Positions 54,570-63,256 of a DNA stretch of 64,000 bases are shown here, piece after piece. This stretch comes from Streptomyces sp. JJ38 (GTDB taxonomy: Bacteria; Actinomycetota; Actinomycetes; Streptomycetales; Streptomycetaceae). The position numbers and the translations under genes were made by a program. The DNA lies in assembly GCF_019303475.1 (NCBI RefSeq), contig NZ_JABLSI010000012.1, forward strand, positions 31,280-95,279, given 5' to 3'. The notes below the pieces were generated by a model that saw nothing but the letters and a program-made list of their open reading frames with translations, did no database searches and had not been told where the DNA came from. The stretch's first letter is position 1; each line of letters opens with the position of its first letter.

Positions 54570-55604
54570 TCAGGACGTGCCGGTCAGCAGGTCGTAGCCG
54601 ATCGCGCCGAGCGGGCTGCGGCGGCTCCAGCCGCGCGCGGCCAGGACGGCGACGGCGGTGCGGGTGGCGGGGTTGAAGCCGAGGAACGCCTCGTGCCCGG
54701 GGGTGGCGCCCGGGTGGTAGAGGGCGTCGCCCTCCTGGAACCAGGTGAGGGTGTGGGTTTGGCGGGGCTTGGCACCGCGCCGCAGCACGGGACGGGTCAC
54801 CGCGCGCAGGGCCGCCGTGAGCGGGGTGGCCGCGGGCGTCAGGTGGGCCTCCAGGAAGGTCAGCAGGTCGTGCGGGGTGGCGCGGACGGCCCCGGCCGGG
54901 GCGAAGGCCCGCATGACCAGGGGCGGTACCGGGGTGGCCCCGTCGCGGCGGTGCCCGGGGGCGTCGCGGCCGGGCACGCCGGGGTGGAGCCCGGTGTTGC
55001 CGAGGCCGAGCGGGCCGAGGACGTGGTCGGTGAGGAGGTCGGCGTAGGGCGTGCCGGTGGTGTGAGCGAGGGCCTGGCCGAGCAGGGCCGCGCCGAAGTT
55101 GGAATACCACCAGCGTTGCCCCGGTGGCCGGCGCGGCCGGGTGCGGGCGAAGGCGTACACGAGGCGCTCGGTGTCGTAGCGGGCGTAGGGGTTGGTGCGG
55201 TACGCGGTGGCGAGCTGCCGCAGGAACACCGGGTCGTGCGGCAGCCGGGGCAGGCCGGAGGTGTGGGTGGCGAGGTGGGCGAGGGTGATGGCGTCCCGGT
55301 GGCCGTCCGGCGGGGTGGGCGGGAGGTGGACGGTGACGGGGTCGTGCAGGCCGGCCAGGCCGAGCTCGGCCAGGTGGGCCGTGAGCAGCACGGTGTACGT
55401 CTTGGAGGCCGAGCCGATCTCGTACCGCAGGTGTTCGCGCTCGGCGGGCGGGGTGGGCCCGTCGCCCCCGGCGTGGACGTACCGCTCGCCGCCGCGGCTG
55501 ACGGCGACGACGGTGTCCGGCCCGTCGAGCGTCCCCGCCGCCTCCCGCACGGCGTCCCGCAGTCGGGGGCCGGCGGGGGCGGCGTCCCGCAGTCCGGCCG
55601 TCAC
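54570..55604 (-). CDS. serine hydrolase (beta-lactamase / D-Ala-D-Ala carboxypeptidase fold)
   Basis: 344-aa class C beta-lactamase-fold hydrolase. The SxxK catalytic motif is in EIGSASKTYTVLL, YxN in WWYSNFGAALLG, and the third motif HPG in YHPGATPGHEAFLGF. There is no signal peptide, so it is likely cytoplasmic, unlike penicillin-binding relatives, and may cleave or transfer acyl or peptide groups. The GTG overlaps the upstream DUF6895 stop in GTGA (55601-55604). It is the last gene of the five-gene operon. Confidence 0.88.
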   Translation of the reverse strand: MTAGLRDAAPAGPRLRDAVREAAGTLDGPDTVVAVSRGGERYVHAGGDGPTPPAEREHLRYEIGSASKTYTVLLTAHLAELGLAGLHDPVTVHLPPTPPDGHRDAITLAHLATHTSGLPRLPHDPVFLRQLATAYRTNPYARYDTERLVYAFARTRPRRPPGQRWWYSNFGAALLGQALAHTTGTPYADLLTDHVLGPLGLGNTGLHPGVPGRDAPGHRRDGATPVPPLVMRAFAPAGAVRATPHDLLTFLEAHLTPAATPLTAALRAVTRPVLRRGAKPRQTHTLTWFQEGDALYHPGATPGHEAFLGFNPATRTAVAVLAARGWSRRSPLGAIGYDLLTGTS

Positions 55605-56521
55605 GCGGCGTTCCCCGGCAGGGTGGCCAGGGACCGGGAGGTGGCCATGACGGAGGCGAACGCGGCGACGAGGGTGGGGTGGTGAAGCTGGTCGAAGAGG
55701 GCGGACGCGTCGCGGGCGTCGGGCATTCCGCCCTCGACGGGCATGGCGCCGCCGGGGTCCTGGGCCGCCGCGTAGCACCGCCACGCCGCCTCGTCCAGCG
55801 TGGGCCGCGGCAGGCAGGCGTCGACGATGAGGAGCTCGCCGAGCAGGTCCCAGTGCCCGCGCTCGGCCCAGTCCTCCAGCCACGCGGGCAGCCACAGGTC
55901 GAGGTAGACGGCGAGGTCGGGCGGGAGCGCCTCGGGGCGGGCGCCCCAGCGGGTGAGGTGGAAGACGGTGTGGGTGACGTCGTAGGCGAGGTGGAAGCTC
56001 AGCGTCCAGGGCTCGGGGGTCTGGCCCAGCCAGGTGCGGCGGGCGGCCTCGGCGACGTCGAGGGAGGGCGGGTGGCCCGCGCGCTCCTCGGCGACGCTCA
56101 GGCCGAGCCGCCGCGTCGGCTGCACCTCCAGGGCGGCCCAGCTCGCCAGCGACCGGCTGCCGGCGACACGGCGCTCGACCTCCGGGTTGCGCAGGCCCAG
56201 CTCCCTGAACGGTGTGTACACCTCCAGGGGCATCGGGCTGAGCGGTTCCTCGCGCTGGATGCGGGCCAGGGCCGCGCCGCCGTCGAGGACGTCGCGCCAG
56301 GCGAAGTCGAGGAGTTCCCGGGCCAGGGCGGACTGGCGGCTGCCGGCGACGCCCTCGCGGTACAGCGCGCCGCCGATGACCGCCAGCTCCCCGACCGGCT
56401 TGAGCCGGGCCAGGTCGAGGTCGTCGTCCTCCGTGAGGCGGAACCGGAAGTGGTCGCGGTGCGCGGCCAGCCACTCCAGGGCGCGCACACCGACGTCGTG
56501 CAGGATCTGCGTGGGGATCAC
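55601..56521 (-). CDS. DUF6895 family protein (paralogue 2)
   Basis: 306-aa protein made of helical repeats: IPTQILHDVGVRALEWLAAH, ELLDFAWRDVLDGGAALARI, FHLAYDVTHTVFHLTRWGAR, PEALPPDLAVYLDLWLPAWL and GELLIVDACLPRP. The YDVTHTVFHLTRWG segment is shared with the next gene. It fits the Streptomyces DUF6895 family, whose function is unknown. The GTG start overlaps the upstream stop (GTGA, 56518-56521) and its own stop overlaps the hydrolase gene. The alpha-alpha-barrel-like pattern recalls terpene-cyclase-like folds, but no DDxxD-type motif is seen. Confidence 0.78.
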   Translation of the reverse strand: MIPTQILHDVGVRALEWLAAHRDHFRFRLTEDDDLDLARLKPVGELAVIGGALYREGVAGSRQSALARELLDFAWRDVLDGGAALARIQREEPLSPMPLEVYTPFRELGLRNPEVERRVAGSRSLASWAALEVQPTRRLGLSVAEERAGHPPSLDVAEAARRTWLGQTPEPWTLSFHLAYDVTHTVFHLTRWGARPEALPPDLAVYLDLWLPAWLEDWAERGHWDLLGELLIVDACLPRPTLDEAAWRCYAAAQDPGGAMPVEGGMPDARDASALFDQLHHPTLVAAFASVMATSRSLATLPGNAA

Positions 56522-57477
56522 GGTTGGCCTCCCACGGCGGCCCCGAGGGGCGCCGGCCGGCGGTCGACGGTGAGCGCGGCGGCGAAGGCCGCGACGAGCG
56601 TGGGGTGATAGCAGGCGAGGAAGACGTCCTCGCCCGCCCCCGTGGGCGCGGACCCGCGCGGCGCCACGACGCCGTCCGGGCCCTGGGCCGCGGCGTAGTC
56701 CCGCCACGCGGTGTCCGTGTCGCCGGACGGCTCCGGCAGGCACGCGGCGACGGCGAGCAGCTCCCCGGCCAGGTCCCAGGACTCCTCCTCCAGACAGCTC
56801 CGCGTCCAGGCGGGCAGCCACGCCGCCAGATAGTGCCGGACGTCGGCGGGCAGCAGTTCCGGGGCCTCCCCCCACCGGGTGACGTGGAAGACGTGGTGGG
56901 TGGCGGCGTACCCGGCGCGGGTCTCGAACGCCCAGGGCTCGGGCAGCCCGCCCAGCCACGTCGCGGCCGTGACCGCCCCCGGGTCGGTGTGCGGGGCGAG
57001 CCCCAGCCGCCGCTCGGCCTCCAGGACGGCGAGCGCGCGGGTCGGCTCACACTCCGTCGACCGCCAGGCCCGGGTGCCCGCGCCGAACCCCGCGAACGCC
57101 TCGAAGCCGTGGTGTCTGCGGCCCGTGGCCGCGAAGGCCGCGTACATCTCCAGCGGATAGGTGGCGTGCGGCTCGGCGAGCGCGAGCGTGTGGAACAGGT
57201 CCCCGCGGCCGGTCACCGTCCACGCGAAGTCCAGCAGTTCACCGGCTCGGGCGTGCTCCGCGCTCCCCCGCGCCGTGTGCCGCTGGACGCACACCATGAG
57301 CTGTCCCAGCTCCCCGAGCGGTTTGACGTGCACGTCGGGGGCGCCTCGCTCCGCGGCGTCCGGGGCCGGACGGAAGCCCTCGCGGTGCGCGACCAGCCAG
57401 TCCAGCGCCCCCCGGAGCACGACACGCGCCGACGCCTGCGAGGGCGGGGCCTCCGGGGACGGGGTCTCCGGGCTCAT
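56518..57477 (-). CDS. DUF6895 family protein (paralogue 1)
   Basis: 319 aa, a clear paralogue of the downstream gene: VVLRGALDWLVAHREGFRPA, GELLDFAWTVTGRGDLFHTL, YPLEMYAAFAATGRRHHGFE, AATWLGGLPEPWAFETRAGY and AATHHVFHVTRWGEAPELLP. The duplication suggests two related steps or a heterodimer. The ATG overlaps the upstream gene's stop (ATGA, 57474-57477). No cofactor motif is recognisable. Confidence 0.78.
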   Translation of the reverse strand: MSPETPSPEAPPSQASARVVLRGALDWLVAHREGFRPAPDAAERGAPDVHVKPLGELGQLMVCVQRHTARGSAEHARAGELLDFAWTVTGRGDLFHTLALAEPHATYPLEMYAAFAATGRRHHGFEAFAGFGAGTRAWRSTECEPTRALAVLEAERRLGLAPHTDPGAVTAATWLGGLPEPWAFETRAGYAATHHVFHVTRWGEAPELLPADVRHYLAAWLPAWTRSCLEEESWDLAGELLAVAACLPEPSGDTDTAWRDYAAAQGPDGVVAPRGSAPTGAGEDVFLACYHPTLVAAFAAALTVDRRPAPLGAAVGGQP

Positions 57478-58193
57478 GCGGGCGTCTCCCGCACCGGGGC
57501 CGTGACGCGGAGCAGCTGGGCCGCCCGGACGTGCAGCGCCACCCGGGCGTCGGCCGCCTCGCCCATCTGGCGGACGAACTCCAAGCCGTTGTCCAGGCCG
57601 AGCGAGGCGGGCACCCCGGGGATGAGGGCCAGCCAGCGGCCGAGCCCGGCGGCCTGAAGCCAGTCGCGGCGGCGGACGGCCCGCACGAAGCCCCGCCCGA
57701 GGTCCACCGGGCGCTTGGCGGCCCCGGTGGCGAGGGCGGAGTCCAACCCGGGTGCGGCGAGCGGGGCGAGCTGGGCCATGCGGTGCGCCAGCCGGGGCCA
57801 GGGCTCTCCGGTGACCCACTCGGCGTCCGGCTGCGTCTCGCGGACGCCGTGCCCGGTCAGCGTCCGCAGGGCCTCCGCCAGCCCCCAGTGGCTCCAGGCG
57901 GTGGCGGCCGGGGCGTCGGGCGGCGGCGGATAGCCGTCGCGCGCGGCCTCGGCGAGTGCCACGTCGGCCGGAGCGGGCCGGAGACCGTACAGCAGGGCGG
58001 GGGCGAGCGCGTCGGCACCGAGCACGCGCACGCAGGCGACGAGCAGCGGGTCGTCGGCGGACAGCTCGACGGACCCGGCGAGATCGGGTACGGACAGGCG
58101 ATTGCCCCCGCCGTCGAGGGCGGAGGCAACCGCCGAAGCGGTGTTCTGCACCGCGGCCGGGAGACCGGACGCGGGCCCTTGTGCTTCGGCCAC
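57474..58193 (-). CDS. hypothetical protein of the DUF6895 operon
   Basis: 239 aa, Ala/Leu-rich and probably all-helical (SVELSADDPLLVACVRVLGA, AWSHWGLAEALRTLTGHGV, FVRAVRRRDWLQAAGLGRWL, NGLEFVRQMGEAADARVALH). I recognise no family. The GTG start is 10 nt after the small-peptide gene; its end overlaps the first DUF6895 gene in ATGA. Position second in the operon suggests a dedicated partner of the peptide or the DUF6895 proteins. Confidence 0.7.
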   Translation of the reverse strand: MAEAQGPASGLPAAVQNTASAVASALDGGGNRLSVPDLAGSVELSADDPLLVACVRVLGADALAPALLYGLRPAPADVALAEAARDGYPPPPDAPAATAWSHWGLAEALRTLTGHGVRETQPDAEWVTGEPWPRLAHRMAQLAPLAAPGLDSALATGAAKRPVDLGRGFVRAVRRRDWLQAAGLGRWLALIPGVPASLGLDNGLEFVRQMGEAADARVALHVRAAQLLRVTAPVRETPA

Positions 58194-58203
58194 GCCGGTC
58201 AGC

Positions 58204-58392
58204 TCATCCCTTCTTCGGACGCGGGGTGGGCGGCGCGAGCAGCACGAGCCCGGCCAGGAGCAGCAGTCCGGCGCACTCGCTGGTGTCGCGGAACGTACCG
58301 TCGGCCTCGGTCGCGTTCAGGGCGGCGTCCACGTCCTGCGCGAGCGCCTCCCGCGTAGCCTGCTCGGTCAGCGGTTCGTTGAGCGGCAGCAT
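58204..58392 (-). CDS. 62-aa peptide with C-terminal hydrophobic segment, possible precursor
   Basis: First gene of the five-gene operon. An acidic helical N-terminal part (NEPLTEQATREALAQDVDAA, LNATEADGTFRDTSE) is followed by Cys40, a hydrophobic stretch AGLLLLAGLVLLAPP and a basic tail TPRPKKG. This leader/core-like division and the enzyme-like genes behind it resemble ribosomal-peptide precursors, but a tail-anchored membrane subunit is equally possible. The ATG at 58392 has AAGGGA eight bases upstream; an ATG at 58419 lacks a site. Confidence 0.65.
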   Translation of the reverse strand: MLPLNEPLTEQATREALAQDVDAALNATEADGTFRDTSECAGLLLLAGLVLLAPPTPRPKKG

Positions 58393-58542
58393 TGGATCAT
58401 TCCCTTCGATTTGTCTCATTTGCACCTTGCATCCATTTACGCCCCACAAGCCACACTTCGCAACACGGCCACGCGATCAGGGACCATAGGAGGGGTGCCC
58501 GGCCGTTCCGGCGGGCCGCCACCGGAACCGTGGAGGGTTTAC

Positions 58543-60213
58543 GTGTCCTGCCTGATCGTCCAGAGCGACAAGACGCTCCTGCTCGAAGTCGACCACGAGC
58601 AGGCCGACGCGTGCCGCGGCGCCATCGCCCCCTTCGCCGAGCTGGAGCGGGCCCCCGAGCACATCCACACCTACCGGGTGACCCCGCTCGGCCTGTGGAA
58701 CGCGCGGGCCGCCGGGCACGATGCCGAGCAGGTCGTCGACGCCCTGGTCACCTACTCGCGCTACCCCGTGCCGCACGCGCTGCTCGTGGACATCGCCGAC
58801 ACCATGGACCGCTACGGGCGGCTCACCCTCTCCAAGCACCCGGCCCACGGGCTCGTCCTCCAGACCACCGACCGCCCGGTGCTCGAGGAGGTGCTGCGCT
58901 CCAAGCGGATCGCCCCGCTCGTCGGCGCCCGCATCGACGAGGACACCGTCGCCGTCCACCCCTCCGAGCGCGGCCAGATCAAGCAGGCCCTGCTCAAGCT
59001 CGGCTGGCCCGCCGAGGACCTGGCCGGGTACATCGACGGCGAGGCCCACCCCGTCGAGCTGGCCGAGGACGGCTGGGCCCTGCGGCCCTACCAGCGGCAG
59101 GCCGTCGAGGGCTTCTGGCACGGCGGCTCCGGCGTCGTCGTCCTGCCCTGCGGCGCCGGGAAGACGCTCGTCGGCGCCGGGGCCATGGCCCGCGCGAAGG
59201 CGACCACGCTCATCCTCGTCACCAACACCGTCTCCGCCCGGCAGTGGAAGCACGAGCTGGTGCGCCGCACCTCGCTCACCGAGGACGAGATCGGCGAGTA
59301 CAGCGGCACGAAGAAGGAGATCCGCCCGGTCACCATCGCCACCTACCAGGTGCTCACGACCAAGCGGAAGGGCGTCTACCCCCACCTGGAGCTGTTCGAC
59401 TCCCGCGACTGGGGGCTCATCGTCTACGACGAGGTGCACCTGCTGCCCGCACCCGTCTTCAAGTTCACCGCCGACCTCCAGGCCCGCCGCCGCCTCGGGC
59501 TGACGGCGACCCTGGTCCGCGAGGACGGCCGCGAGTCCGACGTCTTCTCCCTCATCGGCCCCAAGCGCTTCGACGCGCCCTGGAAGGAGATCGAGAACCA
59601 GGGCTACATCGCCCCGGCCGACTGCGTCGAGGTCCGCGTCAGCCTCACCGAGTCCGAGCGGCTCGCCTACGCCACGGCCGAGACGGAGGAGAAGTACCGC
59701 TACTGCGCCACGACCCCGTCCAAGCTCAGGGTCACCGAGTCCCTAGTGCGCCGCCACGCCGGCGACCAGACCCTCGTCATCGGCCAGTACATCGACCAGC
59801 TCGACGAGCTGGGCGAACGTCTCGACGCCCCGGTGATCAAGGGCGAGACGAGCAACGCGCAGCGCGAGAAGCTGTTCGACGCCTTCCGCCGCGGCGAGCT
59901 GTCCGTGCTCGTCGTCTCCAAGGTCGCGAACTTCTCCATCGACCTGCCCGAGGCCACCGTCGCCATCCAGGTCTCCGGCACCTTCGGCTCCCGGCAGGAG
60001 GAGGCCCAGCGCCTCGGCCGCGTCCTGCGTCCCAAGGCCGACGGCCACGAGGCCCGCTTCTACTCGGTCGTCGCCCGCGACACGGTCGACCAGGACTTCG
60101 CCGCGCACCGCCAGCGCTTCCTCGCCGAGCAGGGCTACGCCTACCGCATCGTCGACGCCTCCGACCTCCCGGACCCGGACGCCCCCGGGAAGGACGTCCC
60201 CGACGAGGTCTGA
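58543..60213 (+). CDS. DNA repair helicase XPB
   Basis: 556-aa superfamily 2 helicase of the bacterial XPB type, a 3'-5' DNA translocase. The N-terminal XPB domain starts VSCLIVQSDKTLLLEVDHEQ. Motifs are Walker A VVLPCGAGKTLVGAG, DEVH in LIVYDEVHLLPAP, motif III RRLGLTATLVREDGRESDVF and motif VI QEEAQRLGRVLRPKA. GGAGG six bases before the GTG at 58543 fixes the start. It is divergent from the small-peptide operon and ends three bases before the convergent membrane gene's stop. Confidence 0.95.
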   Translation: MSCLIVQSDKTLLLEVDHEQADACRGAIAPFAELERAPEHIHTYRVTPLGLWNARAAGHDAEQVVDALVTYSRYPVPHALLVDIADTMDRYGRLTLSKHPAHGLVLQTTDRPVLEEVLRSKRIAPLVGARIDEDTVAVHPSERGQIKQALLKLGWPAEDLAGYIDGEAHPVELAEDGWALRPYQRQAVEGFWHGGSGVVVLPCGAGKTLVGAGAMARAKATTLILVTNTVSARQWKHELVRRTSLTEDEIGEYSGTKKEIRPVTIATYQVLTTKRKGVYPHLELFDSRDWGLIVYDEVHLLPAPVFKFTADLQARRRLGLTATLVREDGRESDVFSLIGPKRFDAPWKEIENQGYIAPADCVEVRVSLTESERLAYATAETEEKYRYCATTPSKLRVTESLVRRHAGDQTLVIGQYIDQLDELGERLDAPVIKGETSNAQREKLFDAFRRGELSVLVVSKVANFSIDLPEATVAIQVSGTFGSRQEEAQRLGRVLRPKADGHEARFYSVVARDTVDQDFAAHRQRFLAEQGYAYRIVDASDLPDPDAPGKDVPDEV

Positions 60214-60216
60214 CCC

Positions 60217-60579
60217 TCAGCCGCCGCCGGCCGCCAACCAGAACACCGCCACCACGAAGAGCACACACGCCCAGACGGCGACGCAGATCATGGCGGTCCC
60301 GGCCGTGGCCACGACCACCCACATCCCGCCCCGGTCGAAGGGCACGGCCCACCCGGCGACCAGCAGGCACAGCCCGAGGCCGCCCAGGAGGAGAGCGCCG
60401 ACGCTCTCGATGCTCTGACCGAGTACGAGAGTCGCCCCGAACAACGGACCGCCGAGCAGCGTCACCGCCAACCGGGCACCGAGTGGACCGCGGCGCCGTC
60501 GCGGTGGAGCGGGAGCGGGAGCGGTAGCGGTAGCGGGGAGAGGGGACGGAGTACGCACCCGACCATCCCACCGGCTCAA
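60217..60579 (-). CDS. small integral membrane protein
   Basis: 120 aa with a Pro/Ala/Thr low-complexity lead (TATAPAPAPPRRRRGPLGAR) and three or four helices (VTLLGGPLFGATLVLG, GALLLGGLGLCLLVAGWAVP, WVVVATAGTAMICVAVWACV). Unknown family. TTG at 60579 has GGAG five bases upstream; GTG at 60558 is an alternative. The coding sequence contains a hexanucleotide repeat. Confidence 0.68.
   Translation of the reverse strand: MSRWDGRVRTPSPLPATATAPAPAPPRRRRGPLGARLAVTLLGGPLFGATLVLGQSIESVGALLLGGLGLCLLVAGWAVPFDRGGMWVVVATAGTAMICVAVWACVLFVVAVFWLAAGGG
60506..60540. repeat. hexanucleotide tandem repeat
   Basis: GGAGCG/GTAGCG units, about six copies, read on the minus strand as alternating Thr-Ala and Pro-Ala codons. 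It is a possible slippage site within the membrane-protein gene. Confidence 0.6.
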
Positions 60580-60689
60580 CCGCTCTCCGGTCCATCCGTC
60601 CTCGTACTCATCTCCACCCGCTCTCGCGCCCCCGCGCCGGGCCGGACGGCGTGGGGGAACCGACGACGCGCGGGGGCCGTCCCAGCGGC

Positions 60690-61157
60690 ATGGGGTTCAC
60701 CAACGCACGTGTGAAGAAGCCGAGATACCGGACGCGGGCCACGGCCTGCCTGCTGCTCGTGCCGCTGGCGTTGCCGCTCGCGGCCTGCGCTCAGGAGGCC
60801 CAGCCGGCCCCCGGGCGCGACGCGCCGGAGTGGAGCGAGCCGCCAAACTACGCGTACACCCTGACGCAGTCGTGCGGCTTCAACGTCCTGGGCGGTACCT
60901 ACCGGGTCACCGTCACCGAGGGGCGCACCACGGAGTGGGAGCCGGTCGGGGAGAACCACACCCCGGGGAACGTGGAGGTGCCCACGATCGGGGGGCTGCT
61001 GGAGAAGGCCGAGAAGGCCGAGCGGGACGGGGCGGACTCCGTCGAGGTCAAGCGGGCCGAGGACGGGCGCCCGACCCTGATCGAGATCGACCGCTACGCC
61101 AACGGGATCGACGACGAGGTGTGCTACGAGATCACCGGCTACGAGCCGGCGAGCTGA
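60690..61157 (+). CDS. DUF6174 family lipoprotein
   Basis: 155-aa lipoprotein with a basic head (KKPRYRTRATACLLLV) and lipobox LAAC near residue 33. The DUF6174 domain is recognised from YAYTLTQSCGFNVLGGTYRV, VPTIGGLLEKAEKAERDGAD and IDRYANGIDDEVCYEITGYE; the two cysteines could pair. It would be anchored outside the membrane. The ATG at 60690 is used, and GTG 60711 would still leave the signal peptide intact. Function unknown. Confidence 0.83.
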   Translation: MGFTNARVKKPRYRTRATACLLLVPLALPLAACAQEAQPAPGRDAPEWSEPPNYAYTLTQSCGFNVLGGTYRVTVTEGRTTEWEPVGENHTPGNVEVPTIGGLLEKAEKAERDGADSVEVKRAEDGRPTLIEIDRYANGIDDEVCYEITGYEPAS

Positions 61158-61165
61158 CCGCGGCC

Positions 61166-61190
61166 CCGACCGCCGCCCGGAGGCGGTCGG
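61166..61190. terminator. hairpin between lipoprotein and HelD-like genes
   Basis: CCGACCGCC-GCCCGGA-GGCGGTCGG, a 9-bp perfect stem at a convergent junction. Confidence 0.65.
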
Positions 61191-61207
61191 CGGCCGGGGC
61201 CCATCCG

Positions 61208-63256
61208 TCAGGCGGCGGGCTGCGCCAGCTCCTCGGGGAGTGGGGCGGCGTGGACGACGGTGAGGGCGGTGACGGCGCGGGTCAGCGTGACGTAGAGGCG
61301 GCGCAGGCCGGTGCGGGGGTCGGGCTCGCCGTCGACGATGGCCGCGGGTTCGTCGAGGACGACGGAGTCGTACTCCAGGCCCTTGGCCAGCGACGCGGGC
61401 ACGAGGGTGAGGCGGGCGTCGGGGCTCGTCTCCTCGCCCGGGGCCAGACGGGGGAGCCCGGCGGCGTCGAGGGCGGCGGTGAGCTCGGGGAGGCGGGCGT
61501 CGGCCGCGATGAGGCCGACGGAGCCCTCGCGCTCCAGGGCCTCGCGGCAGGCGGCGACGACGGCGTCCGTCAGCGTGCCGGGGTCGACCGGGCGGACGGC
61601 GAAGTCGCCCGGAGACTCGCGGATCGAGGTGGCCGGGGCCAGCTCGGGGGCGATGGCGGGCAGCAGCCGGGAGGCGTAGGCGATGACCTGTCGGGGAACG
61701 CGGAAGCCCCGGGTCAGCTCCTCGACGGCGGCCTCGGGCTTGCCCAGGTGCGCCAGGGCCTCGGCCCAGGACGCGGTGGACCAGGGGGTGGTGCCCTGGG
61801 CGATGTCGCCGAGGACGGTCGCGGAACCGGTGGAGCAACGGCGGCCGACGGCCCGGTACTGCATGGGCGAGAGGTCCTGCGCCTCGTCCAGGACGACGTG
61901 GCCGAGAGAGGGCGTGCGGGTGACGAGGTCCATGGCCTCGTCCACCAGGACGGCGTCCGCCGGGGTCCACGGCGCCGACTTCACTCCGCGCCCGGGCTTG
62001 GCCCACAGCATCGCCTTCTGCTCCTCCGGGTCGAGGACGCCGTCGGCGTGCTCGGCGAGGAAGTCGGCGTCGGAGAGGAGCCGCAGGACGAGCTTGGCCG
62101 GGTCCACGGCCGGCCAGACGGCCTTGACGGTGGCCTTGACGGCCGCGGTGCGGGCCACGGCGTCCTGCACCCGGTCGTCGGGGGCCTCGCCGCCGCGCTC
62201 CATCCGGACGAGGACGGCGTGCGCGATCCGCCGGGGCAGGGCCTCGCGGGCGGCACCGTAGCGGACGCCCCGGGCCTTCAGCTCGGCCACGAACCCGGCC
62301 ACCTCGTGCGCCGGGACCCGCCAGCGCCGCGAGCCGCGCACGACGACGCAGGGCTCGGCGGGCTCGGTGACCTGGGCCCACACGGCCCGGCGCAGCACTT
62401 CGGCCATCCGGGCGTCGCCCTTGACGGCCGCGGCCCGCGCGTCGTCCGTCGCACGCACCGGGACGTGGGCCACGAGCTCGTCGACGGTGGCCTGCTTGAC
62501 CTCCAGCTCGCCCAGGGCGGGCAGCACCTGCTCGATGTAGCGCAGGAAGGACGCGTTCGGCCCGATGACGAGGGTGCCGGTGCGGGCGAGGCGCTCGCGG
62601 TGCGCGTAGAGGAGGTAGGCGACGCGGTGCAGGCCCACCGCCGTCTTCCCCGTGCCGGGAGCGCCCTGCACGCACACGCTGCCCTCGATCCCGGCGCGCA
62701 CGATCTCGTCCTGCTCGGGCTGGATGGTGGCGACGATGTCGCGCATCGGGCCGACGCGGGGACGCTCGATCTCCCGCTGGAGGAGGGCTCCGGCCGGCTC
62801 GTCAGCGGCGTTCGGGTCGGTGAGGTGCTCGTCCTCGTAGGCGGTCAGCTCGCCGCCGGTGTAGCCGAAGCGGCGGCGGAGCCCCACGTGTTGGGGATCG
62901 TGCCGGGTGGCCCGGTAGAAGGGCTGCGAGACGGGGGCGCGCCAGTCGATGACCATGGGGTCGCCGACGGTGTCGTGGACGTGCCGCCGTCCGATGTAGT
63001 AGCGGCGGTCCGCGTGGTCGCCGCTGTCGTAGTCGAGGCGGCCGAAGAAGAGCGGGGTGTCGGCGAGGTCGGCGAGCGAGGTGATGCGCTGGTCGATCTG
63101 TGCCTGGAGGACGGCGGCGTTCACCCAGTTGGCGGTGACGTCGCGGATGTCGAGGGCTTCGACGTCCGCGCGCATGGCGCGCAGGGCGGAACGGGACGCG
63201 GCGAGGTGGGCGCGCTCGTCGTCGAGCGGCCCATCGGCAGGGGCGGGCGCGGGCAC
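61208..63256 (-). CDS. HelD-like UvrD/Rep-family ATPase (RNA polymerase recycling)
   Basis: 682-aa superfamily 1 ATPase of the HelD type. The N-terminal helical arm is followed by the family block YYIGRRHVHDTVGDPMVIDW and RAPVSQPFYRATRHDPQHVG. Walker A is VQGAPGTGKTAVGLHRVAYL, motif II HVVLDEAQDLSPMQYRAVGR, and the late motifs are KGLEYDSVVLDEP and RRLYVTLTRAVTALTVVH. HelD proteins remove stalled RNA polymerase from DNA; some actinobacterial members (HelR) also displace rifampicin. The GTG at 63256 has GGAGG eight bases upstream. No rifamycin-associated element was noticed upstream. Confidence 0.93.
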   Translation of the reverse strand: MPAPAPADGPLDDERAHLAASRSALRAMRADVEALDIRDVTANWVNAAVLQAQIDQRITSLADLADTPLFFGRLDYDSGDHADRRYYIGRRHVHDTVGDPMVIDWRAPVSQPFYRATRHDPQHVGLRRRFGYTGGELTAYEDEHLTDPNAADEPAGALLQREIERPRVGPMRDIVATIQPEQDEIVRAGIEGSVCVQGAPGTGKTAVGLHRVAYLLYAHRERLARTGTLVIGPNASFLRYIEQVLPALGELEVKQATVDELVAHVPVRATDDARAAAVKGDARMAEVLRRAVWAQVTEPAEPCVVVRGSRRWRVPAHEVAGFVAELKARGVRYGAAREALPRRIAHAVLVRMERGGEAPDDRVQDAVARTAAVKATVKAVWPAVDPAKLVLRLLSDADFLAEHADGVLDPEEQKAMLWAKPGRGVKSAPWTPADAVLVDEAMDLVTRTPSLGHVVLDEAQDLSPMQYRAVGRRCSTGSATVLGDIAQGTTPWSTASWAEALAHLGKPEAAVEELTRGFRVPRQVIAYASRLLPAIAPELAPATSIRESPGDFAVRPVDPGTLTDAVVAACREALEREGSVGLIAADARLPELTAALDAAGLPRLAPGEETSPDARLTLVPASLAKGLEYDSVVLDEPAAIVDGEPDPRTGLRRLYVTLTRAVTALTVVHAAPLPEELAQPAA

